Assembly: GCA_025345505.1 (NCBI GenBank)
Contig: JANVCC010000048.1
Span: 2,614,671-2,678,670, forward strand
Direction: 5' to 3'
DNA from: Todiramphus chloris collaris
Lineage: Eukaryota; Chordata; Aves; Coraciiformes; Alcedinidae
DNA: 64,000 nucleotides
The notes under the pieces were generated by a model. That model was not told where the DNA came from. It did not search any database and was given only the letters and a program-made list of their open reading frames with translations. Of this stretch, positions 26,584 through 39,046 are shown piece by piece. Each line of letters begins with the position of its first letter. Within the stretch, counting starts at the first letter, position 1. A program made the position numbers and the translations under genes.

Positions 26584-27337
26584 TGTGTGGAGAAATTTAA
26601 GTTCAACAAGGGAAAGTGTAAAGTACTGCATCTAGGGAAGAACAAACCCGTGTATCAGTACAGGCTGGGGGCTGATCTGTTGGAGAGCAGCTCTGGGGAA
26701 AAAGATCTAGAAGTCCTGGTGGACAAGAGGATGGCCATGAGCCAACAATGTGCCCTCGGGGCCAAGAAGGCCAATGGTATCCTGGGATGCATGAAGAGAT
26801 TCTCCTCCCCTTCTACCCTGCGCTGGTGAGACCCCACCTGGAGTACTGTATCCAGTTCTGGGCACCCCAGTTCAAGAAAGAGAGGGAGCTACTGGAGAGA
26901 GTTCAGTGCAGAGACACTAAGATGATTAAGGGAGTGGAGCATCTCCCTTATGAGGAGAGGCTGAAGGAGCTGGGTCTTTTCAGCCTGGAGAAAAGGAGAC
27001 TAAGGGGGTGACCTTATTGATTTCTATAAATATGTAAAGGGCAGGTGCTGGGAAGATGGAGCCAAGCATTGACATCCAGTGATTGGACAAGGGGTAATGG
27101 GTACAAGCTGGAGCATAGGAGATTTCAGGTAAACATAAGGAAAAACTTTTTCACTGTGATGGTGACAGAGCACTGGAACAGGCTGCCCAGAGAGGCTTGG
27201 AGTCTCCTGCTCTGGAGACATTCAAACCCCACCTGGATTTGTTCCTGTGTGACCTGCTCTAGGTGACCCTGCTCTGGCAGGGGGATTGGACTAAGATGAT
27301 TTTTTGAGGTCCCTTCCAACCCCTAATGTTCTGTGAT
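26584..27337 (+). mobile_element. CR1 LINE, 5'-truncated, sense
   Basis: The copy begins in ORF2: 26587-26829 reads [36 protein letters not shown] and [13 protein letters not shown] small deletion after GGGATGCATGAAGAG removes the usual CR1 stretch coding for SVASR-like residues. The frame then resumes at 26748-27011 with [15 protein letters not shown] and [14 protein letters not shown]. The end reads GGGGGATTGGACTAAGATG, GGTCCCTTCCAACCCC, TGTTCTGTGAT, so its octamer tail is short and degraded. Its 3' part pairs with the antisense copy at 27704. Confidence 0.95.
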
Positions 27338-27662
27338 AACAGGTCAAAAAAACCTCTTCAGGACGTACCCAGTGCAGGCAGGAGCTGTTCTGTCTCTATC
27401 ACAGAAATTGATTGCCTTGGCACAGGAAGAAGGTTTTAACTCAGCTGATCTCTGCTACCAGCTCCTGTTGCTCTTAAAGGCCCTTAATCAGCTTTCATAC
27501 AAATAGGAAATGTTTTCTGTGAAAAGCAATCACATAAAGAGTGGGGGAAAAAAATACTGTTGAGCCAATATGCCACCTTAATTCAGAATCTGTGCTATGA
27601 TGATGGAAAACAGAGCCAGACCCAGTTGATGTGACAACTATTTGGTCTGAAAAAAAAAAGGG

Positions 27663-27680
27663 AAAAAAAAAAAAAAAAAA
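27663..27680. repeat. A18 homopolymer
   Basis: A run of 18 A follows a shorter run of about 10 A (27650-27659) after a GGG-type interruption. It lies between two CR1 copies and has no visible parent element. Confidence 0.9.
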
Positions 27681-27703
27681 GTGGTAAAATCCTTTTGGTC
27701 TTT

Positions 27704-27872
27704 AATCACAGAATCGGAGAATGTTAAGGGTTGGAAAGGAACTCAAAAGATCATCTAGTCCAAGCCCCCTGCCAGAGCAGGACCACCTAGAGCAGGTCAC
27801 ACAGGAATGAATGTGTCCAGGCAGATTTTGAATGTCTCCAGGGACGGGGACTCCACAACCTCTCTGGGCAGC
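27704..27872 (-). mobile_element. CR1 3' end, antisense
   Basis: It opens AATCACAGAATCGGAGAATG and continues with GGGTTGGAAAGGAACTC, GATCATCTAGTCCAAGCCCC, CACCTAGAGCAGGTCACAC and CCTCTCTGGGCAGCC. It is the same subfamily as the sense copy ending at 27337, and the two tails face each other about 370 bases apart. Confidence 0.93.
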
Positions 27873-28129
27873 CACTGATAATTGATAAATGATAATTTTC
27901 AATGATAATTGATTCAATTACTGCTCAGAGTCTCATGTTCTCTTTAAGCATTTCTAAAAATAACAGGTTTCTTTTTCAGCCTATTACTTCACAGTAAATA
28001 AAGCAGATAGTGTGTGAAATGTACTACTTTTCAGGAGTCGTGCAAAGTTCCATATGAAGAAAAATGCTGTTTTATTAACAGTATCACGCTTCAAAGTGTG
28101 TTGATAAGGCAGAATCAAGTCCCATACTC

Positions 28130-28151
28130 AAAGAAAGAAAGAAAGAAAGAG
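28130..28151. repeat. AAAG microsatellite
   Basis: About five AAAG units. Confidence 0.9.
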
Positions 28152-28422
28152 CATTAAATGTGATAAGGAAAATGTTTTTGTAGTTCTTATCATAGAGACC
28201 CTGTGACACTTTCCCTCTCACATGCAGCATGGAGTGAACAGAGACACAGTGCGTTTAGAAACTACACGTTTCAGAAACCACTAGATGGCACTAAATGCCT
28301 GTAAGTAGAGCTGGGTGTTCAACAGCATCACTTCATCTTTTACATCATCTGCAGGAAGGACTGAAAGTGCTTATGATGACGTTACGAAATTAGTCTTCTC
28401 TTATACTGATGCTCTCATTTAT

Positions 28423-28454
28423 GGTTTGGTTTGGTTTGGTTTGGTTTGGTTTGG
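28423..28454. repeat. GGTTT pentanucleotide microsatellite
   Basis: Six uninterrupted GGTTT units followed by a G5 run. It resembles a telomere-like G/T strand but has the wrong unit (not TTAGGG). Confidence 0.92.
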
Positions 28455-30929
28455 GGGTTTTTTGCTCCTTTCCATCTTGCCTGATTGAAGTTAATGAGGT
28501 TCAGCAGTTTTGAATTAATCAAACTTTAGGAAATTATTTGTCTGAAGATTTCAGTATGGATTATTGTCTAAATAAATTAGTACACTGACACACAGAAAGC
28601 TCAACCTCCAGCCTACACATAAAATAGGGGTGAAATAGTTACAACTAAAAGGCACTTCTTGGGAATAGTAGTTTCTTCCACCTTGGTGATAAAGAAATTA
28701 CTTGCAACCAAAAGTAACTATGACTCAGAGCTTTGCTGGACCTTCTTGGTACAATCAATGCTCAAGGACAACCCTGGTTCTAAACATTCAGTCATTTTGG
28801 AGGATGATATGGAAGGAAAAAATCTTATGATAGCAAAGCAAAATGGGCTAGTTTCTCTGAAGGTCAATAGGTGAGATGCTAATAAGACAACCCTGGCAAT
28901 TGTTTTATGGCAGGTGTGTGAGAATGTTCCCATGGTGGATCACAATGTGAAGTCCATGTTTCCTTTCCTACAACCCAGCACAAGGTGCCAAGAATGGAAA
29001 GAGTTCAACATAAATTAAAGAAAATCGCTTCACGAGGCAAAAGGGATTTATTAGGCTGACTGTATCACATACTTTACTATATCATGGTCTGGTATTTATG
29101 GATAGACTCAGACAAAGAGGAAGAGAAGGAAGCAGTCATCCACTGCAGCTGTCCTTGGTTTTGACAGCAAGCAAAGTAGCTGTGGGAGATTTAAAAAAAA
29201 AACAGTATTAGGCTTATTTTTGCTACCAGAATTAATATGAACTCATTTTAACTATAAAATGTTTACATGCTTCTTTTCCTCTGAAGAAAAGTCTGATTCA
29301 GCTTATACAGGGCAGGTCTTCCTATCAAAAGAATCTAAGGAGAATGCTGATTCCTGCACTGGGAATTGAGATGTTTTTTACTAAACATATCAAAAGATAA
29401 CTTAATGGTAATTCCAGCTTCCTAAGTCTCAGCAGAAAAGAGGCAGATTAACCTCTCTCCCAGGAGACATAGTTGAGTGTTCAACTAGTGCTGTTTACTG
29501 AAAGAGAATCCCCTCTGTCATTTTTTCCTGGGGTCTGCCTGGAGAAAGCTGAGGAGCAACTGCCTGTTAAAGCACTTTGCCAAATGGCTGGTGTTTAGCT
29601 TCTCATAAACTGGTGGCAATCAGCAGCAGAGAACAACAGCAACACGGTCGCAATCAAGTAGAAATTTCAAGCATTCTGTGCACACAGAATTTGCCAAACT
29701 CTTTTTCCATTTGGTTGAAAACAGTGGATGGAAATAGACGGTTTACTCTGTCCTTCTTGAAGATTTATCTGGCAGGTCGATTGTTTCGTTCATACCTTTT
29801 TAATGGGCTGATACCAAATTACTTCAAAAAGGGTGCATTTGTTACTGCAATCAGTTCACAGCTCATCTGGATCTCAGGTTTTACACTGTTGGCAGGAATA
29901 GAGCACAGAGACAGAAAGTTCAGGGTTTTGCCCCCCTCTGACCACCAACACCTCACTTGTTGTGCCCCTGGACTGCTTCTTATTTGAAACATATTTCTTC
30001 TTGGTAACAACTGGTTTCTCCACTGGTATTCAAACACTGAAATAGGGAGAGAGGGCCACTACAGTGTTAGGATGATATGTGAAAGCTGTGACATTTTGAA
30101 AACAACCTAACACAAAAGTACGGAGAAGAATTGCCACCTACACCTAGACTGAAACACACAGGTAAGGAAATAAACCCTACCTGAGGTACATGCATTTGAA
30201 ATAGGCACTTTTGCATTTACTGATAGAAAAGCTTAGCAGCATCCATACCCCTGTGAGACTGCAGCAGGAGAAGCTGTAGATTCCTTGCTTTGGCTCTTTA
30301 ATTAATATCTCCCTGCCTTTGGCTTATTTGCCTGGTAGCAAAGCTTTGAAAGAAGCGTGTTGCAGCTTCAGCAAATCCATTTTCTCTTTAACTTGACCTT
30401 TGTTTGGCTGGGAGTCCCACATATATTTAGCTGTACACAAATTTTAACCTCCCTCCAAAGTAGCTTCTTACAAAGATAAGTATTGCTGTTTTGAAGACTC
30501 TTGGGTGGAGGGGATGTAGAGAGTGTGTCTGTACTTTTTTCTGTCCCTTAATCTATTAATGAAACACTTGGGCACACTCAGTCAATATTGTCTTGAGACA
30601 TTGTGGGGACTCAGAGCCAGCTGCTTGTTGGCTGGATCAATATCAAAGGCAAACCTGGAGCAAGCCACACTTTGGAGGGCCAAAGGAGGCTGTAGTATAG
30701 AAAGAATCAAACCCAGAGAAAGGAGCCTGCAGAACTGCAGTTTTCTTTCAATTAGTCATGTTGAACCACTTAAGCATATTTTTTCCCTAACTCTACATAC
30801 TCTAGTTTTTCGCCTTTCAACAGGACAGTGTAGCCAAATTAAACAGAAATTACCACACTTATTAAATGGCAATTAGGGTTTGTTTGCTGCATTGTATTTT
30901 TTTTTTTTTCAAATTAATTTACAGTTGCT

Positions 30930-31300
30930 ATATTGGTGAACAGTTAAGCCATTTGATATGGTTGAACGTGCACATTAATATAATTTAAGGAGCATAATGA
31001 TTACCCGTTTTATTACTTGGGTATTGTAATACTGAATTAATTTATGACAGTGACAGTTGATTATTATGCTTATTAACATCAGCAAGTGCTCTTGAACAAT
31101 CAGTCGGGATCTAACACTAACTGCCTTGTTAGAGCTGAATTAAATGCTGGAGACACTCTGCTTGCTCTGTTACCCTACCCAGTTTCCTTGTAGTTTTCTT
31201 GCTTCTACCTAGTAACCACAGAAGCTGGATTAACTGCAGCAATTACATGGCTCATTAGCAATAAACAATACTAGCTGGCTGCTGGTGGTTATTGTGCCAC
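30930..31300. promoter_or_regulatory. Candidate conserved non-coding element
   Basis: This stretch is dense in homeodomain-type cores, such as CACATTAATATAATT, ACTGAATTAATTTATGACA, GATTATTATGCTTATTAACA and GGCTCATTAGCAATAAACAA. It also has a CAGGTG-type E-box motif near 31300. It follows a T run at 30898-30910 and contains no open frame or simple repeat. The texture suggests a developmental enhancer, by inference only. Confidence 0.28.
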
Positions 31301-34300
31301 AGGTGCATGTGGCTCTTACAGCTGTCTCAGCAGACAGGGGGATAGAGCAAAACCTCCTCTCTCTGGAATGGTTCATCTCCAGGAAATAGGTGTTGCAGCC
31401 TGCTAAGGAGCAGGAATGAGGAACAATGCAGAAAAAGCTGCAAAATGGAAAAATATTATTGCTGCTTCTTTGTGAATAACTTGAGAACCAGTATATATGC
31501 TTCTGAAATGTCTATATAAACCAACTGCAGTGCTCACCGTTAGTGTAAAATATGTGGAATCTTTATTTTCAACGTTCTTGACTTTTGCCTATACTAAAGA
31601 GCTTCATGTGCATAAGTATTGCCACTTCTAGCTACCTCAGGCCAATTTAACTGCTGATTAATTGCAAATCTCTTTTAAGCAAGGGTGGTATCAGAATTTT
31701 AAAAAACGTGCTGGAGATTGCAAAGAAAAGTTTTCTCCATTTCAGGAAAGGGTAGATGCGTGTTCTGCCCCAAATCCTTGTTGTCTTCATTTTCATTGCT
31801 GAATTCTTAATGTGTAATAAAACCAAAGCTTGAGACTACAGCAAGAGACAATACAGATGAAGGATTTTGCTGTAAGAGGCTTTGCTGAAGGTGCTATGAT
31901 GGGAGATGTTGCAAAGACAATAGCAGAGCAACAAATCAGGTTATCCCACAGGTTCCTGACACCTTGGTAAAGCCAAACCAATAACCCACTGCCTGCCCAG
32001 GACCCTGAAGCAAACAACTCCTTTGCAACTGGAATAAAAGTCCAGTGTCTGCAAAATGATACCGGAATATTTGCCAGTCTAAATACTGAATAAATGTTGG
32101 TGCCTGAAGATGCTGAAAGAGGATCTAGGCCTTGGGGGAACTTTCATCATTCGTTTATAAAAAAAAGGCAGTTGGAGAAAATATGATGTATATTGTGTTT
32201 CATGGAACCTGACTGAATGGAGCTTCACTGCAGGCTCCATGTGGTTGGAACTTCACAGGGCGTTTCCATGTCTGATTGGTGTGTTCTAAAGTTTTTAAGC
32301 AGTCTCTTCACATAGATACCCCAGGTCTAATGGTTCACTTTATCTGTTTCCGTCTCTTTCTCCGTGTCTCTCTGTATATCTTTAAACACAGGCACGCAGA
32401 CATGTTGCTAGCATGAGATGCTGATAAGATATAAAATGGCAGGAGAGGCAGGCAATGGGCAAAGGTGCATAGAGCAATGGAAGAGAAAGCAAATAGTATC
32501 CACGTAATCATTTCAGTCCCATCTCAATTTGAAAGGACAGATGCGGACCTTTCTGAGCCTGGCTCTGCTAAATAGCCCAGCAAATTCATATACATTCTTT
32601 TTTTTTGTCATTTAAAGAGGAAAAGCTGAAGACCTTTACGGTAAGGACTGCATACTACTGTAATGTACTAAGGACAAGAATAATTTCTTTGGTGATACTC
32701 CTCCTTCCCAGCTTCCCTGCCTAGGATCACACACTGAGAGCACAGCCCTGGGATGGCTGGAAAATTAATCTGGATGCTCCTTTCCACTTCAGCCTAAAAT
32801 GCAATAACACCATGCACCAATGTACTGCCAGAAGTATAAGAAAAAAAATGGAAAAAAGCAGCCACAGAAAAGCAATCACCAGCTCCAAACTAGAGAGTCT
32901 AATCTCAGATCACTCTAATAAAAAATTGCTTTACTAACTGCTGTCAAACTCTTAAGTAATAGTGGCCACAGTATAATCAGGTTTGACAGCAGGAGCAGCA
33001 CATGCCAAAATTAATCATGATGCTAGGCTGTCAAAAAGAATGGCCTAGAAGGTCCAAAGACATCTTACACTAATTAGAAGCAAGAATATCAATTGATCCC
33101 TGTATTTATTGTGGAGGCAATTCCTGTGCAGGATAAAAGATCCCCAGAAATCATGTCTAACCTTGCATAGGAAAGGATTCACTACTGTTCTTAAAAGCAA
33201 TGGTGGGAAGGGTGCCTAAGATGTTGGGCAGAAATGCTTCAAGAGCTGGAAACATGGTTACAAGGGTAGAATGAAATAATCAAGCTATCATTAAAAACAA
33301 CAACAAAAGAAGAAATAAAATCATACCTATTAAATACAGAAGCTTAGTTTGATGAATTCTTTGACCCAGAAGAAGGAAACTGCATAATGAGGGAAGCAAC
33401 TGAGAAGCAACAGGGAGGAAAAAAAAATGGAAATGTTTATGGAAAATACACTGGTACCATGTTTTTGTGACAGGATGTGGAGTTGTTTTTATTTAAGGTG
33501 ACAAAGATGATGAAGAGGAAAAACTCTCGCTTTCTGAATTTTATTAGAAAGAAGTCATGGAAGGTTTGAGACTTTAAAGTCTGGATGTACCACTGTCTGC
33601 CACGACAAGCACAGAGCAACCCTTTCACTCCATATAGAGCTTCCAGACTCAGACCTGTCAAAGTTGGCAGGTCCACAGGCAGTAGGTTTTATGTGTCTCA
33701 TTTCTGGACCTACCATACATGCTCAGCAGATCCGCACGGACGTGACAAGCCTGCTGTATCACAGACAAGCCTGGAGTGTGCAAAGCACAACAGCTTTCCC
33801 CTCGGTGTGCAGCAGAGCTGCTCTTTATGGACACCACAGTCATTTGTCTGGGATTTTTAAACACCTAGTAGCCCGGGCTGCTAGCCATCCTGGAATCTAG
33901 CAGTCTACCATCAAGACCTAGAAAGTTGGCAAGTGTGAGATATTTTTTCTTGTCTTCTGTAAGTGAGAGTTTTCTCACAATTCTTTTAAAATACAGCACT
34001 CATTGCTGGCCTCTGACCATCTGCTCTCAGCTGGAGCAGAGAGGACATCAGACTGCTGCTATTGGGCATTTAACTGAGGTATAGAATTCTCTCTTGGAGA
34101 AAGCGTGCTGGCAGCTGTTGCTTGGTAGCCTCCTGACTTGTGTGTTTACATGCATCATATTCACAGACTTCTTTATCCTCCAGTATTTGTCCAGGGTCCA
34201 AAATATGACTTGGGCCTGTCGTGAACCCAGTGTGATTGGACTCTGCAGTGCCTTTCCTCTGACAAACTGCCCAGATTTCATTTTTATCTGGCTGTCTCCT

Positions 34301-35229
34301 ACCGAATATCATGTATTTTCCAGTTGTCTGAACTCTAGATGTTTTAATGAAGAGGAAAATCTTCTTAGACTATTGCCACTGTATCTTGCCTTGCTGGTTG
34401 CTTTTTATGTAATCTATTCCCTTAATATGGAGCAGGAGATACAACTTAGTAGGGTCAGATGATGAGATTCCTACTGATATCAGTCCACCGAAGCCGGGCC
34501 ATTCTACCTCTTTTCTGTGTCAGCCTTCTCTTCTCAATCTTTTCTTTTTGTCCCTTGTTTGAGAGCATCTGCAGGCTTCAGCTGAGATGAGGCTCTCAGT
34601 ATGTTAAGCATTATAGAAATGCAGAAAAAAGACTGCCACTCTTCCAGAAAGCTCAGATCTGTGTTCAGACAGCCTAACTCCCACAAAAAAAATCATGTCC
34701 GGTGATTTCTACTGTTTGTTTCCAAGTTATATTTGTCTTGATTTAGACTCAGAAGCAGAAAGTGAAATATTCAGCATCGTCTGATAGGTCTGAAGCAGGG
34801 CACAGCATAGTAATGTTTCCTACTTTGAGATTTAAGTTCCATGCAGTGTTATCCGTGTCCCCACTTTAATCCAAAGGTGTTAATATTTCCGTATGGAAAT
34901 TGTATGATTTTTCTTTATTCCTGTGCAGGGCAGTGTTTCATGATGTCTCCCCAGCAGCTTGCAGGCTTGCTGCATATCCAATGTCAACTCACAAAAAAAA
35001 AAAGGGGGGAGGGAAGAAAAAGAAAAAGGGCTTTGAGTGGAGCCTGGCTGTTGAAGGCTGTGCACTCCTCATGCTCTCATAGGCACACTGCAGGCCTTCC
35101 TGAAAGCTGCCTGATTGACAGGTTCCTGCAATCTTTGGAGACAGCCAGGGAAAGAGAATGAGAGAGACAAGTTCAGAAGGAGTTGCATTTAGTGTGTCGG
35201 ATAGAAAAGCAGCCCTTGAAATCTCTTTT
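31301..35229. other. Unique non-coding DNA
   Basis: About 3.9 kb with no dispersed repeat that I recognise. A 122-codon frame at 34094-34462 contains two hydrophobic stretches but has no known family, and other frames overlap it on both strands. A purine-rich patch with an A11 run lies at about 34993-35030. Confidence 0.5.
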
Positions 35230-35254
35230 GGGATGGGGGGTTAGGGGGTGGGGG
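35230..35254 (+). promoter_or_regulatory. Potential G-quadruplex motif
   Basis: Four G runs of three or more (35230-35232, 35235-35240, 35244-35248, 35250-35254) are separated by loops of 2, 3 and 1 bases. This satisfies the usual G-quadruplex rule on the plus strand with very short loops, which favour stability. Confidence 0.75.
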
Positions 35255-35255
35255 A

Positions 35256-35271
35256 GCAAACTCTTGTTTGC
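35256..35271. other. Short perfect hairpin next to the G-quadruplex
   Basis: GCAAAC, a four-base TCTT loop, then GTTTGC form a perfect six-base-pair stem one base after the G-rich motif. Confidence 0.7.
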
Positions 35272-35329
35272 AAACAGCTGAAACTTCAGCCCTTCCTTTC
35301 TCTGCCTCCCTGTAGCACCCTTATATTTC

Positions 35330-35620
35330 AATGTGAAGTGCTTCTGCGATTCCTCCTGGGGTGACTTTATTTACATATTAGAATGTGAAGTAATGAAGGG
35401 AAAGGGATGTTATGCCAAGCAATTGCCTCTCGCCCCCCTCTCCTGAGTGCAAGGGCCAAGCACATTTCCTGCCATCTGTTTAACTCCATCTCCTGATGCT
35501 CATAATGAACCTGGCAATGCCGGCAGATGGAAATTACTGGCAGGCATAGCTGTTTACTTGTAACGGCAGCCCTAATTTGTTAGACTTGCCAAGGCAAGTC
35601 CCCAGTGGTCAGATATTTCA
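35330..35620. promoter_or_regulatory. Candidate conserved non-coding element
   Basis: The sequence has several paired E-box-like motifs (GCCATCTGTTT near 35472 and GGCAGATGGAAATTACTGGC near 35522) with ATAATGAA and CCTAATTTGTTAG. It has moderate GC content and no simple repeats or open frames of note. It lies about 60 bases after the G-quadruplex/hairpin pair. The enhancer interpretation rests on texture only. Confidence 0.28.
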
Positions 35621-38600
35621 TAGTGATGGAGGGTTATTAAAAGAGCTCAGGTGAAGAAAGCTCTTCCCAGCATATGGGCCTGAGCTGAAGGCTGAGTTCT
35701 GCCTCTGTGCCAGAACAGCAGCAGAGCTTGACACTGCTATTAGCTGAACTGGGGCCAGGCTCGCTGACCTTGTCTGGTGGCAATTCTCATTTGGTCCCCA
35801 CATTGACCTGGGCTTCGTTAGCTGTACCACCATCTGCCACAGATCATATTTATCTCGACTTAAGATCTCACTAAAGAACGATAGGATAAATGTGATTAGG
35901 TTTTTGTGTGTTGGCTACCAGGGTGTTTTGCCTGGTAAAAGGCACACAGACAGCTATTCCAGTGAAAAAGCCTTTATTAGAAAACAAGATAACTGAATAA
36001 AACATGAATGGCATGAGAACACTCTAAGGGTTGCCAGTTTGTTTATCTTTCCGCGGCATTCATATATTTTCTTTTCTCACCCTCCTCCCCCTCTCTGGTA
36101 TGAAGTTAGAGATGAGAAACTGAGAGAAGTAAGTATTTAGTGTCACAGAAGTTTGTTCATTAATAAAAAATGTTAAAAGCAGAAAGACAGAGGGGATTAC
36201 AGAAATGTGAACCTTAGAGTCATCTAATACATGGGATTTAAAGGAACAATTCTTTTTCTATTACAGGATTACTTTCCTCTTTCTGAAATTTGTCAGTTGT
36301 CTGGGGCCAATTTTTGATAGTCTCATCAAATCCAGAGTATGGTTCAAATAACAAAGAAGACAGAAAACTTTTACAGAAATAATTCCTGCTCCCTAGAAAT
36401 GTTTGACTCATCTTTTTTCTTCCAGGCAATTCAGCATTCTAAAATAGTATTTTAAAATATTTTGTATAAGATGCACGTATTGTTTAGAAGCGAAGGCCAA
36501 GTGTATATAGAGATGTCTTCCAGATTTATATGGTTTAAAGCCTGTATTTCACTGGGCAAACTATGTAGATGCACATTCACTCATTCTGCCAATGCATTTG
36601 GCATTCCCTACATTGAACTGTAGCCTCTTTGCACACAAGCACCCCTTGCTGTTCTGGAATGATCAGGTTTTTGAGGCTTACCTGAAAGAGGAAAGTGAGG
36701 GGGAAAAGAAGTTATAACATTTACATTAAAAAAACTTAAGTCTTTCCAGGAATGTATACTTTTGAAAATACAGGTATGTCCATCAGCCACATGGTCATCA
36801 CCAGTCTAATTCAGTAGCCAGCAAATGCGGTGGGCTGTGTCAGTAGTGGTTGTTAGGATAAACTAATCAGCAAGTAACTGAATCCGAGTGATAAATAGGT
36901 GCTTGAAAGAAATCACTTTATGTGATGGTGGAGAGGCAGAATTCATCATAGCCCTACTATGAGTTATTTCCCAAGACACAGCTTTCATTTTCTTCCTTCT
37001 TTTTCTCTTAGGGTGCCACATTGGCACATTAATGCCAATATACTTCATCCAAGCAGAACCTGACTCATTTTTTGTTCAGGAAGGATGAGTGAATCTTGGA
37101 CAGAATAGAGCAGTATAAGTTTAACTCTGGTTGGCTCCAAAACAAGCAGCCATCCAGGTAACAAATATGATTTATTTCTCTTTTTAAAGAAGGGATGTCT
37201 CCCTATTTTATGGCTTTTCCAAGACATTAAAGAAAACATTAGACCTGAAGGTTACTGTTTGGCTAATCTGAAATGTTCAAGCATGATACAATTGCAAAGC
37301 AGGTGTCATAGGCTGTGATCCTGCTGACAGCATTTTTTATTCTTTGAGAGATGTACTGGCTTACGTAACAGAAGCAAGGGAGTCTAGTTTCTGACCTTTA
37401 TATCAAATAACTTCCCCAATATATCACCTTTAAAATACATGCCAAAGCTTTGCTAGAGCTACAAAAGCCCATAATTGCTAGTAAATTTAGGAATTACCTC
37501 CCCTTACCTTCCACTGCCTATCTACTTCAATCCATGCATGAACTTTCAGCTGTCAGCTTATATGAATAGTTCAGATTTCAGAAAGCAATAAAGACTAAAG
37601 GAGAAATTTAATACAGAAATTTTTTTTTCTCTCTTTTTTTTCTTTATTTTTTCTTTTCTGTCCCAGTATCCTGGCAATCTAATTAGTCTTTTGGAGAAAT
37701 TAAATATCACAGCAAATTCATGCCTATTTCCAGAATAAGTCAAAGGGGACTTTCCATTTAGAAGGAAGATAAGCCAACTGAAACCTACTGTTTCTACTCT
37801 GGTAGACTTATCACTTCGAAAAATCAAAGGACTGTTTTTACCCCAAAATAAAATCTTACACTGTAAGGCATTACTAGAATTCTTTTCTATTATTGTTTTT
37901 GGGGGAAGAAAAAAAAAAATAAAACCACAACAAAAAGCAAAAAAAACCAAACAAAAGATAACACACACACAAAACCTGAACAAAACCTAAACCCAAGCAA
38001 ACAAAAAGAACCTCAAGTTTAATTTATAGATGCTAGAACTATGGCATGCCAGAAGCTATACATTTGCCTTACAACTGCCATGCTGCCCTTTTTAACTTCT
38101 GAATATAGTACAGGGGAGAAACTTCTTTGCTGACACCACAAGCTGCTAAGTCTGAGACTGCTAAGAAAGTACAACTCTGATGTTGATCTCTTCCCTTTCA
38201 ATATAAGGGTCTTCATGGTGCAAGGTGACTAAATAACAAGCTTCTTGTTCGTAGATTACCACAGAAATGAGCCCCAGTGCACCCATTTTGCACAAATGCC
38301 AATCTAGCAAGGTTACTTCCACCAGTTTTCAAAGGAGCTAGGAAGTGTTCAAGATATTTCATGTACTGAAGCACAATCCAGTTCGGTCAGCACTTGAGAC
38401 TTGATAATCCTTCTGTAAATGACTGTTTTTCTCCTAAAGCTCAAGGAAACTTCTGAGCATCTTTTTCCATGTAATATAATACATCAGCTGGAAAGTGAAA
38501 TAGCTCTTAGCACTCATGCTTGTTTAATTAAAGAATCACGAGTTTTACAATGAAGTTTTCATGAGTTTTAAGTTCACACTAAGAATGTCACATCTTTTAT

Positions 38601-39046
38601 AATAACCATAGGTTGCAAGGGTGACTAAAGAAAAGCCTTCATAGCAGAGAATCTTCATGTTTCCAAAAGAAAAAAAGGGGGAAAAAAGAACGTAAGTTTG
38701 GCATTAGGACCACTGCAGAATCATCTGACTGAAAGCCTTCAAGTTACACAAGTTTTTCCACCATGTTACCTCACAAGTCACTTAGAGGACATCCCTGTAT
38801 TAGATCTTCAGGTGTTATTCCAAGGTCAAGAATCTTTCTGTGGCAAATATATAGCTAAGTGTTAAGGTAACAAGCACAGCAAAAATCATACAGACAGTTT
38901 GGACAACGGTGGAAAATATCTCCCACATTCTTCAAGAAACAACCAGTAGAAAAACCTGGCCATTGCTGAGTGTTTTTCCAGATATGAAACATTTCTGAAT
39001 GTGGAATAAGTTTCTTGTATTATTTTACATATAATATGCAGTGAGT
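35621..39046. other. Unique AT-rich non-coding DNA
   Basis: About 3.4 kb without a recognised gene or dispersed repeat. A T-rich patch (37620-37660) and an A/C-rich patch (37908-38010, including a short CA repeat at about 37961-37972) make the minus-strand frame 37558-37983 look open. That frame has no protein family behind it. Confidence 0.55.
37908..38010. repeat. A/C-rich low-complexity tract
   Basis: AAAACC, CAAAA and CA-type units fill about 100 bases, similar in composition to the tract at 1170-1375. Confidence 0.8.

Larger units (their letters stand above)
27873..30929. other. Unique non-coding DNA with small simple repeats
   Basis: About 3 kb without a recognised gene. It holds repeated GATAATTGAT motifs right after the CR1 (27879-27915) and short AAAG (28130-28151) and GGTTT tracts. 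The 136-codon open frame at 29577-29987 has no domain and no supporting context. Confidence 0.5.

Noticed and set aside
28423-28454. Interstitial telomere repeat
   Set aside because: The unit is GGTTT, not TTAGGG.
29577-29987. 136-codon frame
   Set aside because: No recognisable domain and no conservation evidence. The length is within chance for 64 kb read in six frames.
34094-34462. 122-codon frame with two hydrophobic stretches, resembling a small membrane protein
   Set aside because: It overlaps opposite-strand frames and has no family resemblance, promoter or splice context. Hydrophobic frames are common in T-rich DNA.
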